Below, one piece after another: positions 16,179-24,934 of a stretch of 32,459 nt of DNA (its first letter is position 1; each line of letters starts with the position of its first letter). Below the pieces are notes generated by a model. It was given only the letters and a program-made list of their open reading frames with translations, searched no databases and was not told where the DNA came from. The position numbers and the translations under genes are program-made. The DNA comes from Terriglobales bacterium (GTDB lineage: Bacteria > Acidobacteriota > Terriglobia > Terriglobales > Acidobacteriaceae), in the NCBI GenBank assembly GCA_024281115.1, contig JAMXLI010000031.1, positions 1 through 32,459 of the forward strand, written 5' to 3'.

Positions 16179-16988
16179 ATGAAATATTGCCGGTTTCTTC
16201 ACGACGGGGAAGCGCGTTACGGACTGGTGGAAGGCCAGGGCGAGGAGCAGCGCATCACGCGCCTGCTGCTGGCGTCGCCGCACCTGGCGGGCGGCGACCT
16301 CGAGGAACTGCCCTCGCGCAAGCTGCCACCCCTCCGCCTGGCAGAAGCCTCCCTGTTCGCTCCCGTGGAGCCGACCAAGATCGTGTGCGTGGGACGCAAT
16401 TACCGCGAGCATGCGGCCGAACTGGGCAACGAGGTCCCGTCCGAGCCGCTCATCTTCCTCAAGCCCACCTCGGCGCTGGTGGGGACGGGGGCGGAGGTGC
16501 GGCGTCCTCCGATTTCCCAGCGGGTGGATTACGAGGGCGAAATGGGAGTGGTAATTGGCCGCGCCTGCCGCCACCTCAACCCGGCCGAGGATGTGCGGCC
16601 ATTTATCCTGGGCTACACCTGCGTCAACGATGTCACCGCCCGGGATCTGCAGAACAAAGACGGCCAGTGGACCCGCGCCAAGGGCTTCGACACTTTCTGT
16701 CCCGTGGGCCCACTGGTCAGCGACGAAGTCGATCCCTGGTCCGGAATCAGCGTGCAGACGCGGGTGAATGGAGAACTGCGCCAGGATGGCAACACCCGGA
16801 ATTTTATTTTTCCGCTGGAAGTCGTTCTGCGCCACATTACGCAGTTCATGACTTTATTTCCCGGAGACCTGATCGCGACCGGCACGCCTAAAGGGGTGGG
16901 CCCCGTGGTGGCCGGAGATGTGATGGAGGTCACGGTGGCCGGCGTGGGCGCCCTGCGCAACCAGGTGGTGGACGAACCGGCGCATTAG
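16179..16988 (+). CDS. Fumarylacetoacetate hydrolase-family protein
   Basis: A 269-residue FAH-superfamily enzyme (2-hydroxyhepta-2,4-diene-1,7-dioate isomerase / acylpyruvate hydrolase type). These cleave or isomerise keto-acid intermediates with a divalent metal. Signs are [13 protein letters not shown] (72-84), the metal set E120 and E122 in [11 protein letters not shown] with D151 in [11 protein letters not shown], the lid stretch [11 protein letters not shown] (168-178) and the C-terminal [16 protein letters not shown] (233-248). The N-terminal 60 residues match the variable domain of the FahA_N / DUF2437 type. It follows the FN3 lipoprotein after 18 bases. No other aromatic-degradation gene is present, so a general housekeeping role such as oxaloacetate or acylpyruvate hydrolysis is as likely as catabolism. 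Confidence 0.9.
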   Translation: MKYCRFLHDGEARYGLVEGQGEEQRITRLLLASPHLAGGDLEELPSRKLPPLRLAEASLFAPVEPTKIVCVGRNYREHAAELGNEVPSEPLIFLKPTSALVGTGAEVRRPPISQRVDYEGEMGVVIGRACRHLNPAEDVRPFILGYTCVNDVTARDLQNKDGQWTRAKGFDTFCPVGPLVSDEVDPWSGISVQTRVNGELRQDGNTRNFIFPLEVVLRHITQFMTLFPGDLIATGTPKGVGPVVAGDVMEVTVAGVGALRNQVVDEPAH

Positions 16989-17090
16989 TTGCCGGATGTA
17001 CTCTCCGCTTCGCTCTGAAGTAACTGGGCCTGCGCCCCGCTCCTTGCTACACTACGCGCAACGCTTTTCCTTCGAGGTCTGCGTTCGGCC

Positions 17091-17495
17091 GTGAGTGCGA
17101 TTCCGATTCCGCTCCACTTCTATCCTGTTCTGCTGGTCGGATTAGCCGTGGGCACCGCCTTGGCATTCTTGTTCCGCCGGCACAAGAAGACTCCCGAAGA
17201 AATCGAGAAGGAGCGGCGCGATTTGCTCAGCAAGATCGGCCGCATCACCGATGGAACTGTCGTGGACGTGCAGGAAGTGAATGCCAATGGGCACGGGGAA
17301 TCGCAGTTCATCGTCTTTCAATATGACGTTGCCGGGGTCTCGTACGAAGCCTCGCAGGATGTGACCTATCTGCGGCCGCAAATCAACCTGCACTCCTGCC
17401 GCCTCGGAGTGCCGACATCGGTCAAGTACGACCCGCACAATCCCGGCAACTCTATCGTCGCCTCGGAGTCGTGGATGGGGCTGCGCCGCGACTAG
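17091..17495 (+). CDS. DUF3592-type membrane-anchored protein
   Basis: A 134-residue protein with one N-terminal membrane helix (about residues 9-28, FYPVLLVGLAVGTALAFLF). A basic/charged stretch follows (HKKTPEEIEKERRDLLSKIG), then a small beta domain (GTVVDVQEVNANGHGESQFI, VFQYDVAGVSYEAS, GVPTSVKYDPHNPGNSIVA) that resembles DUF3592, where the phrase V.YDP.NP is typical. The start is GTG at 17091. A TGCTACACT extended -10 lies at 17045-17053 with a leader of about 31 bases. The function of the domain is not known. It is a single gene between the FAH enzyme and the thiol-reduction cluster and reads in the same direction as both. Confidence 0.75.
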   Translation: MSAIPIPLHFYPVLLVGLAVGTALAFLFRRHKKTPEEIEKERRDLLSKIGRITDGTVVDVQEVNANGHGESQFIVFQYDVAGVSYEASQDVTYLRPQINLHSCRLGVPTSVKYDPHNPGNSIVASESWMGLRRD

Positions 17496-17536
17496 AAGCG
17501 GCGTCGCTTTCGCCTTCAATCCCCGAAACTGACCGC

Positions 17537-17559
17537 CCGGGGGCGATGTTTGCCCCTGG
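17537..17559. terminator. Hairpin after the DUF3592 gene
   Basis: CCGGGGGC pairs with GCCCCTGG (one G-U) over a seven-base loop, 41 bases after the stop. No T-run follows, so a terminator role is tentative. Confidence 0.35.
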
Positions 17560-17618
17560 CGAGCGTCACTAAGCTGTCTACGCAAGTGCCGGGCATGGGG
17601 CCCCCGGGCCGCGCACGG

Positions 17619-17624
17619 TACAAT
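17619..17624 (+). promoter_or_regulatory. -10 element (TACAAT) close to the ccdA-like start
   Basis: TACAAT ends 10 bases before the ATG with an A-rich stretch between. The predicted transcript would have a leader of only a few bases. No good -35 is visible. Confidence 0.4.
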
Positions 17625-17634
17625 AAAAAAGCTG

Positions 17635-18357
17635 ATGTCCACTCTTCCGCTTCCCATTGCGGCGTTCGTGGCCGGGTTGCTCTCGTTCCTGTCGCCCTGC
17701 GTGCTGCCGCTCGTTCCCGGGTACGTGTCGCTGATTTCCGGCGCGACCGTGGAGGAGTTGCAGGCGAACAGCACCCGCCTGCTGCCGCGCGTCATGGCCA
17801 GCTCGCTGATGTTCATCCTCGGCTTCAGCGTGGTGTTCATCGCCCTAGGGGCAGTGGCCACCGAGGTCGGGCAGGTGCTGGCGCGCTACAAGTCGCTGCT
17901 GGCGCAAGTTGCCGGCGTCGTCATCATCCTTTTTGGCCTGCACCTCACCGGGTTGCTGAAAATTCGCGCGCTGTATGCCGACAAGCGCATGCACAGCGTC
18001 AAAGGCGGCAGCACGCCCTGGGGCGCTTTCGTGGTCGGCTTTGCCTTCGCCTTTGGCTGGACGCCCTGCGTAGGGCCCATCCTGGCAGTCATCCTGTCGC
18101 TGGCGGCGACCCAGGATTCTGTGGTCAAAGGCGTTCTGCTGCTGGCGGTGTACTCGCTGGGGTTGGCGGTGCCGTTCCTGCTGACTTCGATTGGCATTGA
18201 GCGCTTCTTGAACTTCTACGGCCGCTTCCGCCGCCACTTGCACGCGGTAGAGGTGGCCAGCGGCGTGTTGCTGATTGTGCTGGGCGGGTTGCTGGTGCTG
18301 AACCGCTTCACCATCATCTCCGGCTACCTGTCGTTCCTCAACCGGTTCGCGCTGTAA
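17635..18357 (+). CDS. ccdA: CcdA/DsbD-type transmembrane thiol-electron carrier
   Basis: A 240-residue six-helix protein of the CcdA family, equal to the membrane (beta) part of DsbD. It moves electrons from cytosolic thioredoxin to periplasmic thiol proteins through two membrane cysteines. These are C22 in LSFLSPCVLPLVPGY and C145 in FGWTPCVGPIL, both in the standard motifs. Length fits CcdA, with no fused alpha or gamma domain. It is followed 38 bases later by a TlpA-like thioredoxin and then a DsbD alpha-like protein, so the three DsbD modules are present as separate adjacent genes. Likely clients are cytochrome c apoproteins or other exported thiol proteins, but no cytochrome c assembly gene is in view. 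Confidence 0.92.
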   Translation: MSTLPLPIAAFVAGLLSFLSPCVLPLVPGYVSLISGATVEELQANSTRLLPRVMASSLMFILGFSVVFIALGAVATEVGQVLARYKSLLAQVAGVVIILFGLHLTGLLKIRALYADKRMHSVKGGSTPWGAFVVGFAFAFGWTPCVGPILAVILSLAATQDSVVKGVLLLAVYSLGLAVPFLLTSIGIERFLNFYGRFRRHLHAVEVASGVLLIVLGGLLVLNRFTIISGYLSFLNRFAL

Positions 18358-18395
18358 GCGCCCCGGCAGGAGTATTTTCGGCGAAGGACGAACCT

Positions 18396-18998
18396 GTGAA
18401 ACGCAATGTGACAGTCCTCATCCTGGTGATTGCCGCCATCGCCATCATGCTCATCGTGGGCCAAAGGTTCGCTCGTGTGCCCAAGTCCGCCGATAACGGG
18501 CTGGGAGGCGGCCCCATCGTCGGCAAGGCCGCCCCCGACTTCGCTCTGGAGTCGCTGGAGGGCAAGACGGTGCGCCTCTCCGATTTCCGCGGCAAAGCCG
18601 TGTTGCTCAATTTCTGGGCCACCTGGTGCGAGCCTTGCAAGATCGAGATGCCCTGGTTCGCGGAGATGCAGCGGCAATACGGGCCGCAAGGCCTGCAGAT
18701 TATCGGTATCGCGATGGACGATTCCGACAAGGACACCATCGCCAAGTTCGCCAAGGACCTGGGCGTGAACTATCCCGTCTTGCTGGGCAAGGAGGGTGTC
18801 GGCGATCGTTACGGCGGAGTGCCTTATCTGCCCAATTCCTTCTACATTGACCGCGCCGGAACCGTGGTGGAACATGTGGCCGGACTCAAAGATCGCGCCG
18901 AGATTGACGGATTCATCCAGAAAGCTTTGAGCCATGCGCCACCCCAACAACAACAGCAGAAAGCGGAGGCGGGAGGGGCGGCGGCGGCCACCCGTTGA
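18396..18998 (+). CDS. Membrane-anchored TlpA-family thioredoxin
   Basis: A 200-residue exported thiol-disulfide oxidoreductase. An N-terminal membrane anchor (residues 5-22) is followed by an AhpC/TlpA-type thioredoxin domain (about 40-185) with APDFALESLEGKTVRLSDFR, the active site WATWCEPCK (C78, C81) and GVPYLPNSFYIDRAG, where the cis-Pro region is slightly longer than the usual GVPTTFLID. The tail after residue 185 is Gln/Ala-rich and low-complexity. A GAAGGA-type ribosome site precedes the GTG start. It probably receives electrons from the CcdA-like protein directly upstream and so fills the place of DsbD gamma or CcmG. The stop lies a few bases before the next gene. Confidence 0.92.
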   Translation: MKRNVTVLILVIAAIAIMLIVGQRFARVPKSADNGLGGGPIVGKAAPDFALESLEGKTVRLSDFRGKAVLLNFWATWCEPCKIEMPWFAEMQRQYGPQGLQIIGIAMDDSDKDTIAKFAKDLGVNYPVLLGKEGVGDRYGGVPYLPNSFYIDRAGTVVEHVAGLKDRAEIDGFIQKALSHAPPQQQQQKAEAGGAAAATR

Positions 18999-19003
18999 AA
19001 TCC

Positions 19004-19552
19004 ATGCGCGCGAGCGGCATAGCGGCGGCCATTCTGCTGAGTTTCGGGATGGGTTGGGCCCAGCAGCCCGACTCTATTCTGCCGAATACATCCTGGGTAG
19101 AACAGGTTGGCCACCCCACGGTGAGCGTGACCCGCGGCAAAGCTCAGGCCATCGAACTCGATTTCCGCGTCAAACCTGGCTATCACGTCAACTCCAACCA
19201 GCCGCATTCCGAATTCCTGATTCCCACCACCCTCAAGCTGGACCCGCCCACGGATATGCTGATCGCTAAGATCACCTATCCTGCCGGGGAAGACCGCAGT
19301 TTCCCATTCGATCCGGGCAGTAAGCTCAACGTCTATACCGGGGATTTTGTTCTGCGGCCGGTGGTACGGCCGCTGGCAACGGTGCGGCCCGGCCCCTACA
19401 AGATTCGGGGCGAACTGCGTTACCAGGCTTGCGACGACCGCGCCTGTTATCCCCCGAAGACGATGCCTGTCAGTTTCGAGGTACAGGTCAAGAAGGCCCC
19501 GCCCTCAGCGGGCCGGCGTAATCCCAGGCAGAGTCCGCACGTGCACCAGTAA
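19004..19552 (+). CDS. DsbD alpha-like (DsbD N-terminal domain) periplasmic protein
   Basis: A 182-residue exported protein consisting of one DsbD_N domain, the immunoglobulin-like module that passes electrons from DsbD to periplasmic partners. A signal peptide (1-19, RASGIAAAILLSFGMGWA) precedes the domain. The key piece is YQACDDRACYPPKTMPVSF (140-158), with C143 and C148 at the positions of the catalytic pair in DsbD alpha. A phrase typical for the family also occurs (FRVKPGYHVNSNQP). The ATG at 19004 is preferred; a TTG at 18995 overlaps the tlpA stop. As last gene of ccdA-tlpA-dsbD-alpha it completes a DsbD split in three. The tail (APPSAGRRNPRQSPHVHQ) is likely unstructured. Confidence 0.85.
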   Translation: MRASGIAAAILLSFGMGWAQQPDSILPNTSWVEQVGHPTVSVTRGKAQAIELDFRVKPGYHVNSNQPHSEFLIPTTLKLDPPTDMLIAKITYPAGEDRSFPFDPGSKLNVYTGDFVLRPVVRPLATVRPGPYKIRGELRYQACDDRACYPPKTMPVSFEVQVKKAPPSAGRRNPRQSPHVHQ

Positions 19553-19648
19553 ACCATCGCACCCGGCTGCAGGGGGCGCACAAACCGTTCGGAACACGCA
19601 ACTTACTGCTTTCATCATCCCTTCACGCAGCTCTGATATCTAATATCC

Positions 19649-20533
19649 ATGACGGACCTACTTCATTCCCCCCGGCAGTTTGCCGGGAAGCAGTACCTGT
19701 TCGCCAGCGACTTCGACAAGACCCTCAGCTTCAACGATTCGGGTTACGTGCTGAGTGAGCTGCTCGGAATCCCCCTGGAGGAATTCGAGCGCAAAGCCAC
19801 CGGCATGGCCAACCTGAACCTGGTGCAGCAAGGGGGCGAGCTTACGTACCTTTTGTTGCATGATCCGGAATTTCACTCGCGCGTTCGCCGCGACCACCTG
19901 TACGAGGCTGGGCGGCGCATCCGTCTGAAGAAAGACATTGATCTGCTGTACGAGTGGCTGTACAGCGGCATTGACGGCCACCAGTTCGATTTCTACGTGA
20001 TCTCGGCGGCCCCGGTGGAGGTGATCCGCGCGGCTCTGGAAGGCGTTATCCCGTCCGACCATATCTTCGGAACGGAGTTCCGCTACCACGCGAGCGGCGA
20101 GATCGACACCATCACGCAAGGCGTGGCGGGATACGGCAAGGTGGCTGTGCTCGACCGCCTGCAGGCGGAGCTGAAGATTGCAGCCAACCGTATCGTGTAT
20201 GTGGGCGACGGCAGCTCCGACATCCACGTCATGCTGCACGTGAACCAGCGCGACGGCTTCACCATCGCTGTCTCCGAGGCGCGGCACATAGCCCAGATTG
20301 CCAAGCGCACCGTCCTGAGTTCCAGCGCGCTGGCCGTGCTGGTCCCCATCCTGGAGGAAATCGCGGGCTGGGACAGGAGCAGGATTCGCGCCCTGTTCGA
20401 GGACCGGGGCCTTCTCATCCAGGAATGGGAGAAGGTGCAGACCGACTGGCTCACCTTCAGCAACGGCCGAGCGGGTGAACGGGCGGGCAAGGCTGAAAGC
20501 GAGTCCACGGCAGTTGCCTCAAGCTCGCGGTAG
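19649..20533 (+). CDS. HAD-superfamily phosphatase (phosphoserine phosphatase-like)
   Basis: A 294-residue HAD hydrolase of subclass IB, related to phosphoserine phosphatase and MtnX-type enzymes. All four motifs are seen. Motif I is ASDFDKTLS (nucleophile D21, acid D23) and motif II is FYVISAAP. The lysine of motif III is probably in GYGKVAVL. Motif IV is [12 protein letters not shown]. The cap between motifs I and II is helical (about residues 35-105). The last 30 residues are a Ser/Ala/Glu-rich tail. No partner genes of serine or methionine salvage are adjacent, so the substrate is open. TAATAT/TATCTA sequences lie only a few bases before the ATG, and no ribosome site is visible. Downstream lies an array of hairpins. 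Confidence 0.85.
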   Translation: MTDLLHSPRQFAGKQYLFASDFDKTLSFNDSGYVLSELLGIPLEEFERKATGMANLNLVQQGGELTYLLLHDPEFHSRVRRDHLYEAGRRIRLKKDIDLLYEWLYSGIDGHQFDFYVISAAPVEVIRAALEGVIPSDHIFGTEFRYHASGEIDTITQGVAGYGKVAVLDRLQAELKIAANRIVYVGDGSSDIHVMLHVNQRDGFTIAVSEARHIAQIAKRTVLSSSALAVLVPILEEIAGWDRSRIRALFEDRGLLIQEWEKVQTDWLTFSNGRAGERAGKAESESTAVASSSR

Positions 20534-20549
20534 GGATTGCTGACGTCGC

Positions 20550-20742
20550 AACCGGGGCTGAAGCCCCGGTTCTGTTTGGTGGGCGAACGCGGCGCTAAAG
20601 CGCCGCTCTTCCCCCAAAAGCGGCCTTGACGACGAACGCAAGCGCCGCTCTTTCACCGGAACCAGACTGCAGGTCCGGAGCGGGGAAGAGCGGGCCTTCA
20701 GGCCCGCGTTCCGGGGGCAGCAGAATGGGGGCCTTCAGGCCC
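20550..20742. repeat. Cluster of short hairpins with variable stems and a shared core
   Basis: Four near-perfect hairpins stand in a row. At 20550-20571 the arms are AACCGGGGCT/AGCCCCGGTT around GA. At 20589-20606 they are GCGGCGCT/AGCGCCGC around AA. At 20690-20707 they are GCGGGCCT/AGGCCCGC around TC, and at 20729-20742 GGGCCT/AGGCCC around TC. The stems differ in sequence yet stay complementary, and the core CT-NN-AG is constant. A 13-bp direct repeat (AAGCGCCGCTCTT, 20598-20610 and 20640-20652) accompanies them. This looks like a REP/BIME-like family placed between convergent genes. Confidence 0.75.
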
Positions 20743-20745
20743 TGC

Positions 20746-20777
20746 AAAAAAAGGGCAGCGCGTCTGCGCAGCCCTTT
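20746..20777 (-). terminator. Intrinsic terminator of ftsH
   Basis: Read on the minus strand: AAAGGGC, a T-T mismatch, GCGC, loop AGAC, GCGC, GCCC, then seven T. It lies 21 bases after the ftsH stop and is the only textbook Rho-independent terminator I see in the window. Confidence 0.85.
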
Positions 20778-20797
20778 GTGCCGGAAGTTAATCCCGA

Positions 20798-22696
<1,899 letters not shown>

Positions 22697-22703
22697 GGAA
22701 AAA

Positions 22704-22709
22704 CTCCTC
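22704..22709 (-). promoter_or_regulatory. Ribosome-binding site fixing the ftsH start
   Basis: GAGGAG on the minus strand, seven bases before GTG at 22696. It decides against the upstream start at 22744. Confidence 0.75.
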
Positions 22710-22752
22710 GTAAAAGCCCGAAAACGGCGGCGCCTACCGCTCACCGGAATCC

Positions 22753-22772
22753 GCCCGGCATACTGGCCGGGC
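22753..22772. other. Hairpin in the ftsH leader
   Basis: GCCCGGC (22753-22759) pairs with GCCGGGC (22766-22772) over a six-base loop, about 57 bases before the ftsH GTG. It may be an attenuator-like structure or the end of the upstream transcript. No T-run is present. Confidence 0.35.
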
Positions 22773-22855
22773 TTGTGTGCTCAACGAATTAGATGCCCAA
22801 GGCGCGTTTTGGATAGGCGAAAACGCCGAAGGTGCCACAGCCTGTTGGGTGACTT

Positions 22856-22861
22856 ATTGTA
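22856..22861 (-). promoter_or_regulatory. Possible -10 element for ftsH (TACAAT)
   Basis: TACAAT on the minus strand inside the hpt-ftsH gap. Transcription from it would give a leader of about 150 bases that holds the GCCCGGC hairpin. The -35 is weak. Confidence 0.35.
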
Positions 22862-22900
22862 CCCCGATTTGCCACAGCCGGCCGGGGGAGTCTCCCTAAC

Positions 22901-23452
22901 TTAAGTACCTTCTTCCTCCGGCGCGCCCGATCCCAGGTAAGGCAAATTGCGCCCCATTTGCGGCGAACCCAGCCCGTACCCCACCAGAAACTTTTCATCG
23001 ACCAAAAACCCGAAATAGTCGGGCTGCAACGCCACACGCCGGGCGGCCTGACGATCCAGAAACGTAGCCAGCTTCACCGAGGCGGCGCCGCGCGCCAACA
23101 TGCCGCTCACCAGGAAATCGGTGGTCACACCAGAGTGCAGGATTCCCTCCACCAGGAGTACGTGGTGACCGCGGACCTCGATTTCCGGGCTGAAGAAAAT
23201 TTCCTTGGTGGTGGCCCGCCCGGTCTGCCGGTCACGATACAGGGGCTTGATGAACTCGCACAGCAGCGGCAAATCCAGGGAGCGAATCAGATCGGCGAAG
23301 AAAACAAAGCTGTTTTCCAGAACGGCGAGCACATGCAAGGTTCGGCCGCGGTAATCCTCGGTGATTTGTCGGCCGAGTTCCTGCACGCGCTTATCGATTT
23401 GGGCGGCAGTAATCAGAGGCACAGGCACTGCCGGCTGCGGTGTAGCTTTCAA
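22901..23452 (-). CDS. hpt: Hypoxanthine phosphoribosyltransferase-like protein with altered active site
   Basis: The fold and length (183 residues) are those of HPRT, which makes IMP/GMP from PRPP. Segments such as ITAAQIDKRVQELGRQI, FFADLIRSLDLP, VLLVEGILHSGVT, KFLVGYGL and GRNLPYLG align well with HprT of Firmicutes. But most active-site places differ: the PPi-loop LKG is LEN (E46, N47), the flexible-loop SSYG is PLYR, and the PRPP motif VEDIIDSG is VEGILHSG (Asp to G103, catalytic Asp to H106). The purine-contact Lys in LLDKP is Arg134, and the metal Asp after GYGL is Gly162. Only the Arg before NLPY is kept (R168). It is therefore probably not an active HPRT. The start used is a TTG with GGAGAG upstream; a TTG at 23503 would add 17 residues. 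The position between tilS and ftsH is the classical hpt place. Confidence 0.8.
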   Translation of the reverse strand: MKATPQPAVPVPLITAAQIDKRVQELGRQITEDYRGRTLHVLAVLENSFVFFADLIRSLDLPLLCEFIKPLYRDRQTGRATTKEIFFSPEIEVRGHHVLLVEGILHSGVTTDFLVSGMLARGAASVKLATFLDRQAARRVALQPDYFGFLVDEKFLVGYGLGSPQMGRNLPYLGSGAPEEEGT

Positions 23453-23515
23453 TAGGCTCTCCAGGGCAGGCAGCCTGAGCCACAAGCCGCCAGCCGGGCG
23501 CAACGCGTCCTGCGG

Positions 23516-24916
23516 CTATTGTCGCTGAGCGGCAGGGTCATGCAAAGGTATCTCTTGGATGCAAACCGCGTGGGTTTCCTGAAGGGAGGGCCGCAGGTGT
23601 TCCGGAACGGGAAAACCGCGGATCCAGACAATCTCGTCACCATTGGCAATGACCGGCCATGCCCGGCGCTGATCCACCGGAACATGCTGTTCCTGCAGAA
23701 GTTCCTTCACCTTGCGCGGGGCGCGAGTGTGGGCCGGCCAGAAACGATCTCCCGGCCGCCAGTTGCGCAGCGTGAGCGGGGAAGATAACACCTTGGTGCT
23801 GAGCAGGGCACCGGGATGGGTGCCATTCAACGCGACAACCTCAACCTTGAAACTCACGCCGATTTCCGGAGCGGCGGCCCGCCCCGGAGCGGGCAGGCTG
23901 TATTCGTAATCCGGTACGGGGCCGTGCGGCGAGGGACGAAAATGGATGGCGTCATCCCGGCGGAGCGCCTGCCAGCCGCGGGGCAGCACGACCGTTTTTT
24001 CGCGCTCCGGCCCTTCCGCCGCCGCGAGAATTTCGTGCACCTCGGCGAATTCGAGGCTCAGGCCGTGGGCCTCGGCCGCGCTGCGGACAACACGCCGCTG
24101 CAGCGCCAGCGGAAGCTTGCGCAGGAAGTTCACGGAAATGGGTTGCTGGTGAACGACGATGCCGCGGACCTGGGCCGTCCAATACTCTTCCTCCGCGCGC
24201 GCAACCTCGGCGAGTTCGGCCAGCCGCTCGACCGCGGCAGGGTTGAAGTTGCGCTCGAGCTGGGGAACGAGCGCGTGGCGCACCAGATTGCGCCGGTGCT
24301 GCAAGTCCAGGTTGGTGGCATCCTCCCGCCATTGTTGGCCGATGCTCTGCAGGTACTCCCGCAGTTCGGCGCGGCGAATACCCAGCAGCGGCCGCAGAAT
24401 CGCCAGCTCGGCGGCGGCATTGTGGCTTTCCACAGCGACTCGAGGGTAGATGCCGGCCAGGCCGCGCGTTCCGGCTCCGCGCAGCAGTTTGAGCAGCACC
24501 GTCTCGGCCTGGTCGTCGAGGGTGTGCGCGGTGACCACTTTGTCGAGACGCCCTTCTGCCATCAGGTTCGCGAAACAGCCATAACGAAGCGCTCGCCCCG
24601 CGGCTTCCAAGCTGATGCCTTCCCGGTTGGAAACGCCCGGAGCGTCTCCGGAGGCGAAATGCGCCTCCAGTTGGTGCTGCCGAGCCAAGCCCGTCACAAA
24701 CTGCTGGTCGGCATCCGCTTCAGCGCCACGGATCTGGTGGTGGAAGTGCAGCACCGAGAGAACCAGGCCCAGTTCATCCCGCAGCTCGATCAGCAGGCGC
24801 AAGAGCGCAACCGAATCGGCGCCGCCCGAAACCGCCACCCCGGCCCGGTCTCCGGGCGCCAGCAGCCGGTGAGCGCGGATATGGGAAGCGAGGCGTTGGG
24901 CAAGGCGATGCACCAT
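23516..24916 (-). CDS. tilS: tRNA(Ile)-lysidine synthase TilS
   Basis: TilS converts C34 of the CAU-anticodon isoleucine tRNA to lysidine with ATP and lysine, an essential step for reading AUA. The N-terminal PP-loop is clear: AVSGGADSVALLRLL (28-42), followed by VLHFHHQIRGAEAD and the substrate loop with VVTAHTLDDQAETVLLKLLRGAGTRGLAGI, which is the family's strongest signature. The C-terminal substrate-binding domain includes LRNWRPGDRFWPAHTRAPRKVKELLQEQHVP. At 466 residues it has the long two-domain form. It lies 18 bases after the GT87 gene, and the hpt-like gene follows it closely, so these probably share a transcript. Confidence 0.95.
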   Translation of the reverse strand: MVHRLAQRLASHIRAHRLLAPGDRAGVAVSGGADSVALLRLLIELRDELGLVLSVLHFHHQIRGAEADADQQFVTGLARQHQLEAHFASGDAPGVSNREGISLEAAGRALRYGCFANLMAEGRLDKVVTAHTLDDQAETVLLKLLRGAGTRGLAGIYPRVAVESHNAAAELAILRPLLGIRRAELREYLQSIGQQWREDATNLDLQHRRNLVRHALVPQLERNFNPAAVERLAELAEVARAEEEYWTAQVRGIVVHQQPISVNFLRKLPLALQRRVVRSAAEAHGLSLEFAEVHEILAAAEGPEREKTVVLPRGWQALRRDDAIHFRPSPHGPVPDYEYSLPAPGRAAAPEIGVSFKVEVVALNGTHPGALLSTKVLSSPLTLRNWRPGDRFWPAHTRAPRKVKELLQEQHVPVDQRRAWPVIANGDEIVWIRGFPVPEHLRPSLQETHAVCIQEIPLHDPAAQRQ

Positions 24917-24934
24917 TTCATCCTACTCCGCCCA

